Shown here: positions 35,633 to 40,329 of the stretch, one piece after another
Numbering within the stretch: the first letter of the stretch is position 1
Layout of the letters: the number at the start of each line of letters is the position of its first letter
Virus record (IMG/VR): IMGVR_UViG_3300046736_000171
Span: 1-40,329 of that record
Reading direction: 5' to 3' (one strand)
Source of the DNA: a virus
Length of the DNA stretch: 40,329 nt
Position numbers and translations under genes: made by a program
The notes under the pieces: generated by a model
Told to the model about the DNA's origin: nothing
The model's input: only the letters and a program-made list of their open reading frames with translations
Database searches by the model: none

Positions 35633-36067
35633 CTACCTCTTTTCAACAAATAACTTCTGCAATTCATCATGGCGACTGCCTTCCGCACCATCAAAAAAGT
35701 CATTTAGTAAATCCAAAACTTCTGCTGCAATCTTGTAATCCGCATCACTATGGCACGCCTTGGCCAGCACCTCTTCTGCACTGTCGTCGCACCCGCCCCA
35801 AACCATGGTCAAAGCCATGTCTTCAGGCGGACCCTCTTCCCCACCATACCAACGGGGCGGCTCTTCATCCTCCGAAAACAAGGCGGACAAACTAAGCCCA
35901 GAGAGCCATCCCAAAAGTTGTTCACAGCGCATGAATTCTTGCTGCCAGTCGCTTGGTATTTCTGCGTAGCGATTGATGGCCCATGGCTTTTGTCCAAGGT
36001 AGAGCCCCTTGTCGGCTTGAGTTTGGTAGAAGCATTCCATCAATATCGGTAGTTCATAAAGTTTCAT
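35633..36067 (-). CDS. Hypothetical acidic protein (144 aa)
   Basis: No family is recognised. The protein is acidic with a helical start (PILMECFYQTQADKGLYL), a central WYGGEEGPPEDMA segment and a helical C-terminus (AAEVLDLLNDFFDGAEG). GGGAGG lies 5 bases before the ATG. It sits in a run of four small genes after the primase-helicase gene; a host-takeover role is only a guess. Confidence 0.7.
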   Translation of the reverse strand: MKLYELPILMECFYQTQADKGLYLGQKPWAINRYAEIPSDWQQEFMRCEQLLGWLSGLSLSALFSEDEEPPRWYGGEEGPPEDMALTMVWGGCDDSAEEVLAKACHSDADYKIAAEVLDLLNDFFDGAEGSRHDELQKLFVEKR

Positions 36068-36068
36068 A

Positions 36069-36293
36069 CTAACCTCCCGCCTTCAGCTGTCGGTTAATTT
36101 CACGCTCCAACGCGCCGATGACGGTGTCAATGCCAGTTTGGGGGCCATACCCAAGTTCAACTGCTGCCATCTTGCGCATGCTCTTGCCGCTGCTGTGCTT
36201 CATCCCAACGGATTCAAGCTTTACCGCTTGTTTGAGCACCATCAGCCGTGCCAAAGCAATTTGATCAGGACCTTGAATAATTTGTGCTTTCAT
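36069..36293 (-). CDS. Hypothetical small basic protein (74 aa)
   Basis: A helical protein (IALARLMVLKQAVKLESVGMKHSSGKSMRKMAAVELGYGPQTGIDTVIGALEREINRQL) of a type seen in phage early regions. ATG 36293 is chosen because AGGAGG lies 4-5 bases upstream; the frame open to 36362 runs into the preceding gene. No function is known. Confidence 0.7.
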   Translation of the reverse strand: MKAQIIQGPDQIALARLMVLKQAVKLESVGMKHSSGKSMRKMAAVELGYGPQTGIDTVIGALEREINRQLKAGG

Positions 36294-36301
36294 AAAACCT
36301 C

Positions 36302-36574
36302 CTAATAAATTTCGTTTGGAAGCATGTCCCAGCCAAACTTGATGGCCCGTTCCACGCGACACTTTACGTACTGTGCAACTACATTGTCACCAATGGCAAT
36401 TTCACGAAACTTGCTGGAAATAGAAATAGCGGCTTCACGATCTGCCATAACCATGTGGCCCCACGTATTTAAACGATTTTCGTAAATGAAAATGTCTGCA
36501 GCAACTAAGTCACATCCAGATGACATAGCCCATTCAGGTGGGAACCCTGGCGGTTGCATGTTGTAATCTTTCAC
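36302..36574 (-). CDS. Hypothetical small protein, first of the small-gene run (90 aa)
   Basis: No family is recognised. Mixed alpha/beta with a Pro-rich start (MQPPGFPPEWAM) and a basic helical end (QYVKCRVERAIKFGWDML). GTG 36574 is preceded by TAGGAGT 7 bases upstream; ATG 36559 is a possible alternative. A sigma70-like promoter is seen 40-70 bases upstream, so this and the three following genes can be transcribed apart from the primase-helicase. Confidence 0.68.
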   Translation of the reverse strand: MKDYNMQPPGFPPEWAMSSGCDLVAADIFIYENRLNTWGHMVMADREAAISISSKFREIAIGDNVVAQYVKCRVERAIKFGWDMLPNEIY

Positions 36575-36616
36575 CTGATTTACTCCTATGAAGGGCAGGG
36601 TGTTGCCCTAGTTAGA

Positions 36617-36645
36617 AGCATAGCAATCAGCTAGGTGATTTGCAA
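36617..36645 (-). promoter_or_regulatory. Candidate sigma70-type promoter with extended -10
   Basis: Read leftward: TTGCAA (36645-36640), 17-base spacer, TATGCT (36622-36617), with TGC directly before the -10. It lies 43 bases before the GTG of the 90-aa gene. AGGGCA with TGCCCT (about 36594-36611) forms a short hairpin in the leader. The rest of the gap 36575-36699 shows nothing more. Confidence 0.6.
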
Positions 36646-36699
36646 CTTCTATTTAGTCACACCTTATGAATATGCGCGCCCGCCCGCGTAGCATTCAAA

Positions 36700-38712
36700 C
36701 TAATTAGATGCAAGCGGTGGTTGCCAGATCCACCATTTCTGCAATTCTTTTGTTTCAGGATGTCGACAACCTGAACGATCAGGGCGAATACAGCCCGCCT
36801 TGACTAAAAATTCCGCTATATCCCGCACTTGGGTAGAATTTGGACCAACCTTCCCAATATCTAAATGTTGCAGTACTTGTGACATAAGAAAATAGACTGG
36901 ATCGTTGGCATTTTTCTTAGCATACTTCGCCGCTGCCTGTCCATAAAGAAATGCGTCCACCGCTTCTTGCATGGGATTAGGAATTTCATACTGATGGGCA
37001 TTCTCTGCATTTCCCTCAACTTCCCAGTAACGCAGCCCTCCTCCGGTGTATAAGTGCCAAGCTTCAGCCCATAGCTGAGCTCTAATTTCTTCTAATCCCG
37101 CAAAGTTGAGTTTACGCTGCCCCGCGTCCAAAATGCTGTAACGTCTTTGGCCATCAGTATCATGTAGGAAGACCCGTTTATTTCCACAGCCGTAAAGGAC
37201 AAACCGTCGAGGGAATATTTCAACTGACGTTCCGTACGGTGGCCGAAATGAATCAGTTGATTGGGTGATAAGGGCGCGAAGCATCGAACTTTCGCGTTTT
37301 CCGAAGGAATCGAGTTCATCAAATCCAATACAGAGCTTAGAGTGCATGAGTTGGTGGAGGTCTTTGTCACTATGCTCTCCATAAATGGGTTGATAATTTG
37401 AACGAAACAACACGTTGGGCATGCTTGTCTTACCGATACCCATACCCCCAATGATAATTAACATCCAATCTATCTTTGTTCCGGGTTTATCTAGCCGAGC
37501 ACAGGAGCTGACCATCCACTTGCGCCCCACCTCCCGTACATATTCGCTGTCTGGTATTCCCCATAGTTCCTGAAACCATGTTTCCAGCCGTGGTTTGCCG
37601 TCCCATATTTGGGATTGAATGTATTGAAGAAACGGGCTTCGTTCATTTTTCTTGCCCTGAGCCACCATGCACTTCAAGACTTCCCAAGACTTAACGTTGA
37701 AAAATCCCAAATTATGCTGGAAATAATTTGTGACCTCAACTTCCGTTAAATCAGGCCGAGCTTCCTTGTCCCCAAACATCAAAGTGTTAGTGTCAGTATT
37801 TCGCCAGATTTCCGGAAATGCCCCTCGGTGTTGCTCAAGGATTTTCGTAACGTTGGAACTGTGTTGATAGACAATTGGCCGGTCTTTGGTATCAACCTTA
37901 AACGCAAGCCCGAACTTGGCGATAAGGGAAGCGGGGGATTGAACGAGATCGTTAAGCGGAATGCTTTCCAGTTGACTGAAACGTTCACTTGCTTCTGCAC
38001 CCCATTCCAGAAGTAAGTCATCAATTTTTCCGGCAGGGTTAACGATAGTGACTGTGATCCCTTCTGATTCCAGTGCCCGTGCGAAGGTTCCGTATGCATT
38101 ACAGATGTCGTACCTGAATACATCGCCGTCTGGGACAATTCGCACCGATAAAATGCCACGCTTCTTAAGGTATCCCATGATCCAGGGATGTACACCTCCC
38201 GATCCACCGGGCGCCCGCCACATTTGACATCCACCAATGCCGAATGCTGGTAGCCCCAACCGATGCAGCAGAGCGGCAGTCTTCTTCTCACCCTCACATA
38301 CCACAACTTCTTTGCCTTCATTTGTAAATGATAGCGGATGGAAATAAGGGACAGTCGGTGGAAGATTATATTTCGCAAGTGTTTCTGCGGACGGCTGGGT
38401 ATATCGTGATTCACGACTAAACTCCGGATGCTTAAGGCGAACGCGGTACATGACCAAGCCACCATCTGCATCGCAAATAGGCTGACCGTCTAGTCCGTAG
38501 TAGGGGATGGTGTAGCCGGCAAGCGCTTTATCCCCAATACGCATGGTGGGGTGAACGCCGGCGTCTATTTGTTCTATTGTCAAGCCGCTGCGGGCTAGGT
38601 CTTCTACCGCGAAATCGCGGTTATGGGGCGAGTCAGATTTTATAAATGGTGATTCTATTACGTTGGTCAATCTATACTTCCGCACGGGCGGAAAGGGTAG
38701 AATGGTTGCCAT
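36700..38712 (-). CDS. TOPRIM (DUF3854-type) - VirE/D5-like primase-helicase (670 aa)
   Basis: The N-terminal part has a TOPRIM-like motif (VVVCEGEKKTAALL, E140; VPDGD, D195-D197) of the DUF3854 type found in phage primases. The C-terminal part is a VirE/D5-like superfamily 3 helicase: Walker A GGMGIGKT (422-429), Walker B CIGFDELD (461-468), then YGCGNKRVFLHDTDGQRRYSIL with sensor and arginine-finger-like residues. It should unwind the fork and perhaps make primers for the family A polymerase. CGGAGT lies about 6 bases before ATG. It is the first gene of the leftward middle operon, facing away from the early operon. Confidence 0.85.
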   Translation of the reverse strand: MATILPFPPVRKYRLTNVIESPFIKSDSPHNRDFAVEDLARSGLTIEQIDAGVHPTMRIGDKALAGYTIPYYGLDGQPICDADGGLVMYRVRLKHPEFSRESRYTQPSAETLAKYNLPPTVPYFHPLSFTNEGKEVVVCEGEKKTAALLHRLGLPAFGIGGCQMWRAPGGSGGVHPWIMGYLKKRGILSVRIVPDGDVFRYDICNAYGTFARALESEGITVTIVNPAGKIDDLLLEWGAEASERFSQLESIPLNDLVQSPASLIAKFGLAFKVDTKDRPIVYQHSSNVTKILEQHRGAFPEIWRNTDTNTLMFGDKEARPDLTEVEVTNYFQHNLGFFNVKSWEVLKCMVAQGKKNERSPFLQYIQSQIWDGKPRLETWFQELWGIPDSEYVREVGRKWMVSSCARLDKPGTKIDWMLIIIGGMGIGKTSMPNVLFRSNYQPIYGEHSDKDLHQLMHSKLCIGFDELDSFGKRESSMLRALITQSTDSFRPPYGTSVEIFPRRFVLYGCGNKRVFLHDTDGQRRYSILDAGQRKLNFAGLEEIRAQLWAEAWHLYTGGGLRYWEVEGNAENAHQYEIPNPMQEAVDAFLYGQAAAKYAKKNANDPVYFLMSQVLQHLDIGKVGPNSTQVRDIAEFLVKAGCIRPDRSGCRHPETKELQKWWIWQPPLASN

Positions 38713-39075
38713 CTTTACTCCGTGATAGCCCGCTGACTTTATTGTGGGGCTGGTGGGTAAGTATGCGCCAGTAGATTTAGGGGAACAATACGGTGCACCA
38801 TTGCATGGAAGGGGTTAGAGCGGCATACTGGCTGGGCGTTTCCACAACCTGTCGGAGTAGCGTATGAACCTTGGTAAGCTCTTTAGCGCTGCGATTTTCG
38901 CCAGCCATCGCCATATTTTTGGTGGGATTCCCCTTGCACGGCTGAGCAACACAGCCCGGCGCCAGCTGACCAGCCATAGAGGTTGGGGCAGTAGAAGCAC
39001 AAGTCACCATAGCCCGAACGGCGTCAAGGAGTGTGCGCGTCGGTTGGCGTTCAAGGCTCGACATGGGTATTTCGC
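38713..39075. other. Divergent intergenic region between primase and early operons
   Basis: About 360 bases where transcription diverges. Frames exist (leftward 39115-38777, 112 codons; rightward 38864-39079, 71 codons), but neither has a ribosome site, so no gene is called. For the leftward operon, TTGTTC (38788-38783) and CATACT (38765-38760) are 17 bases apart and lie about 50 bases before the primase ATG, a moderate promoter candidate. I found no convincing rightward promoter, although one must exist nearby. Confidence 0.4.
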
Positions 39076-39288
39076 ATGAGCCGTGTGACCTCTGACCAAG
39101 TGCCCGCCATAGCATGGATTGCAGTGGGGCATCTTAGTAGCGCACTCGGGTATGTACACAACATGGTGCATGTGACTTCCCCCACTACTATCCAGGGGCA
39201 AAAGGATAGACAGACAATGGAGGACGCTAAGGTTCACATCCAATTGGCAATAGAATTTATTGAACGATTTGCCATGAAGGATATTTAG
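39076..39288 (+). CDS. Hypothetical small protein at the head of the early operon (70 aa)
   Basis: The protein ends with a clear amphipathic helix (MEDAKVHIQLAIEFIERFAMKDI) seen in many small phage proteins; the first part (MSRVTSDQVPAIAWIAVGHL...) is less typical. The start is unsure: GTG 39031, ATG 39076 (GGGT 8 bases before) and ATG 39219 are in frame, none with a strong ribosome site. It is followed by the Cys-rich gene after 10 bases. Confidence 0.5.
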   Translation: MSRVTSDQVPAIAWIAVGHLSSALGYVHNMVHVTSPTTIQGQKDRQTMEDAKVHIQLAIEFIERFAMKDI

Positions 39289-39298
39289 GTAAATAACC

Positions 39299-39505
39299 AT
39301 GGAAGACTTCACCCAAGATCCTGAGCAGCCACATGAACATTCCTGTGGAACAACGGCGACAGGAAAAATACTTGGGTATGGCTGCGGACACACTTGGACA
39401 CATGAAGGTATACGCAACGTTTCAAATAAGTATCGCGCCAATATGCATATGTGTCCAAGTTGCGGTAGAGGTCCTTGGTTTTACGTAATAAGTAGTGGAA
39501 AATGA
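39299..39505 (+). CDS. Small Cys/His-rich zinc-ribbon-like protein (68 aa)
   Basis: Cys/His pairs are spread over the protein: HEHSC (12-16), YGCGHTW (27-33) and CPSCGRG (52-58), enough for one or two zinc sites. AGGT lies about 10 bases upstream of ATG; the stop overlaps the MazG-like start (ATGA). Such small early zinc proteins often bind nucleic acid or host RNA polymerase. The exact role is unknown. Confidence 0.7.
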   Translation: MEDFTQDPEQPHEHSCGTTATGKILGYGCGHTWTHEGIRNVSNKYRANMHMCPSCGRGPWFYVISSGK

Positions 39506-39837
39506 ACAAGCTAACACTAGCCCAAGTTGAACGGATTGCTTTGCTGGTTGAAGAAGCTTCGGAGGTTATCCATGCTGCACAGAAAATAATTAGACACGGT
39601 TATCTATCCTATCACCCCAAATGCCCAAATTTCGATAATCGTGCGCAGCTTATTCGGGAACTAGGGGATTTTGCTGCCTCAGTTAGCTTGCTTATTCAAT
39701 CTGGGGATTTAGGGGAAAATGCAGCATACTCAATAAACTTAGAGTCAAAAGATAAATTGTGGAGGGTTCGAAAATATCTACATTCAGAAGATAATGTCGT
39801 ATTAGTCAATACGTTGCGTACCATAAAGGAGGATTAG
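39502..39837 (+). CDS. MazG-like nucleotide pyrophosphohydrolase (111 aa)
   Basis: An all-alpha NTP-pyrophosphatase pattern is visible: EEASEVIHAAQKIIRHG (17-33) supplies E18-x2-E21, and NRAQLIRELGDFAAS (46-60) supplies E53-x2-D56, the usual metal-binding quartet. The length suits a minimal single-domain MazG-like enzyme that cleaves (d)NTPs to (d)NMPs. In thymidine-modifying phages an enzyme of this class could remove dTTP or dUTP so that 5-hmdUTP is used instead; here that is inference. The start overlaps the previous stop. Confidence 0.75.
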   Translation: MNKLTLAQVERIALLVEEASEVIHAAQKIIRHGYLSYHPKCPNFDNRAQLIRELGDFAASVSLLIQSGDLGENAAYSINLESKDKLWRVRKYLHSEDNVVLVNTLRTIKED

Positions 39838-39839
39838 TC

Positions 39840-40112
39840 ATGGATTGCTTTAGCGTCATTTGTCTTTCAAGCTTTTTTATAACTGTCGAAGGGGGGTATC
39901 AACGTGTTGTTGCCCCGCCTCGGGGGGAATATCACATTTATGATCGCAATAATGCTTCACCTTACCTCGGTGCATTTTCGATAGGATTGAAAAAGGAGCT
40001 AAATTCACAGTGGACGTGGTCTGCTTACTATCGACATGAATCCATGCCAACATTGCCAGACATGGGGGTAGATGCGGTATGGCTAACCACTGAATGGAGA
40101 CCATTTAAATGA
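39840..40112 (+). CDS. Small beta-strand-rich protein, outer-membrane-like (90 aa)
   Basis: After a hydrophobic start (MDCFSVICLSSFFITVEGGYQRV) the protein shows alternating aromatic strands like a piece of outer-membrane barrel (PYLGAFSIGLKKELNSQWTWSAYYRHESMPTLPDMGVDAVWLTTEWRPF; key YRHESM...G-D-A and final WRPF). Similar small proteins occur in phages; the role is not known to me, perhaps superinfection control. AAAGGAGG lies 7 bases before ATG, the best ribosome site in this operon. The stop overlaps the next start (ATGA). Confidence 0.7.
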   Translation: MDCFSVICLSSFFITVEGGYQRVVAPPRGEYHIYDRNNASPYLGAFSIGLKKELNSQWTWSAYYRHESMPTLPDMGVDAVWLTTEWRPFK

Positions 40113-40312
40113 AGCCACCAAAAGAAGGTATACAGAAACTGCTAGAAATGGGGTACCAAGTGGATAGCTGGACTTACAGAAAGGGATGGTGGGTTGGGTA
40201 TGCCAGATATACACCCGCCATTTGCACAATCTGTATTGTTACGGGGAAGTTGTTGATAGAAGTTTGTAAACGTGTAGAATACGCAGAGGTTATCGGCAAT
40301 TTTGATGCCTAG
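40109..40312 (+). CDS. Hypothetical small protein spanning the window join (67 aa)
   Basis: A basic alpha/beta protein (MKPPKEGIQKLLEMGYQVDSWTYRKGWWVGYARYTPAICTICIVTGKLLIEV...). The N-terminal PKEGIQKLLEMGYQVDSW element looks like a small helical DNA- or protein-binding turn, but no family is recognised. Its last 110 bases are repeated at 1-110, because the genome is circular in the assembly. The next gene begins 8 bases after its stop on the circle. Confidence 0.7.
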   Translation: MKPPKEGIQKLLEMGYQVDSWTYRKGWWVGYARYTPAICTICIVTGKLLIEVCKRVEYAEVIGNFDA

Positions 40313-40329
40313 GGGGATTTATGGATCAA
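40203..40329. repeat. Terminal direct repeat, right copy
   Basis: Identical to positions 1-127. Removing one copy gives a circle of 40,202 bp. The copy includes the 3' end of the 67-aa gene and the first bases (ATGGATCAA) of the 97-aa gene. Confidence 0.95.

Noticed and set aside
37779-38471. Leftward 230-codon frame inside the primase-helicase gene
   Set aside because: Out-of-frame shadow of a gene with clear TOPRIM and Walker motifs; sequence has no protein-like features.
38777-39115. Leftward 112-codon frame in the divergent region
   Set aside because: No ribosome site at either ATG, it overlaps the early operon start, and it has no recognisable domain; kept only as a note in the intergenic entry.
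1-40329. Prophage or temperate life style
   Set aside because: No integrase, excisionase, CI/Cro-like repressor or attachment site was found.

Overview
The window is one complete genome of a short-tailed (podovirus-type), apparently strictly lytic bacteriophage of a Gram-negative host. The last 127 bases (40203-40329) repeat the first 127 exactly, so the molecule assembles as a circle of 40,202 bp and the window ends are not biological ends. Small and large terminase, portal, scaffold, capsid, tail adaptor and nozzle, internal/ejection proteins and a repeat-bearing tail fibre are all visible. There is no tape-measure or sheath gene, integrase, repressor, tRNA, CRISPR array or phage RNA polymerase, so transcription is presumably by the host polymerase; several sigma70-like sites fit that.

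Layout on the circle: (1) a rightward early/replication block from about 39076 through the join to 11989 carries a MazG-like pyrophosphohydrolase, small membrane and hypothetical proteins, a probable ssDNA-binding protein, a family A DNA polymerase, a RecB/Cas4-like nuclease, a VRR-NUC nuclease, a SNF2 helicase, a basic histone-H1-like protein with its own promoter and terminator, and then a nucleotide/DNA-modification cassette. (2) 11990-12519 is a convergent non-coding region of stacked hairpins, two copies of a 21-base motif and two terminators. (3) A leftward late operon runs from 32725 to 12520: packaging, portal, scaffold, capsid, small exported or decoration proteins, tail tube proteins, GNAT protein, four internal virion proteins, tail fibre and a terminal group of small membrane or exported proteins. 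(4) A small rightward island (32735-33786) ends in a strong terminator, next to an AT-rich repeat region (about 33835-34301) that is my best origin candidate. (5) A leftward middle operon (38712-34302) encodes a TOPRIM-VirE/D5-like primase-helicase, a DGQHR/ParB-like protein and small unknowns.

The most interesting system lies at 8046-11331: a P-loop kinase resembling 5-hydroxymethyl-deoxyuridine (5-hmdU) DNA kinases, a stand-alone helical protein of the HMUDK_hel / alpha-glutamyl-putrescinyl-thymine pyrophosphorylase type, an unknown 117-aa protein, a thymidylate synthase homologue best read as a dUMP hydroxymethylase, and a Pnkp-like HAD phosphatase, all with overlapping or nearly touching ends. 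This predicts that thymidine in the phage DNA is replaced or hypermodified. The known tailoring enzymes (PLP enzymes, radical SAM, acyl or amino transferases) are not seen, so the final base would be a minimal or new variant. No endolysin is recognisable either, so the lysis system is also open.
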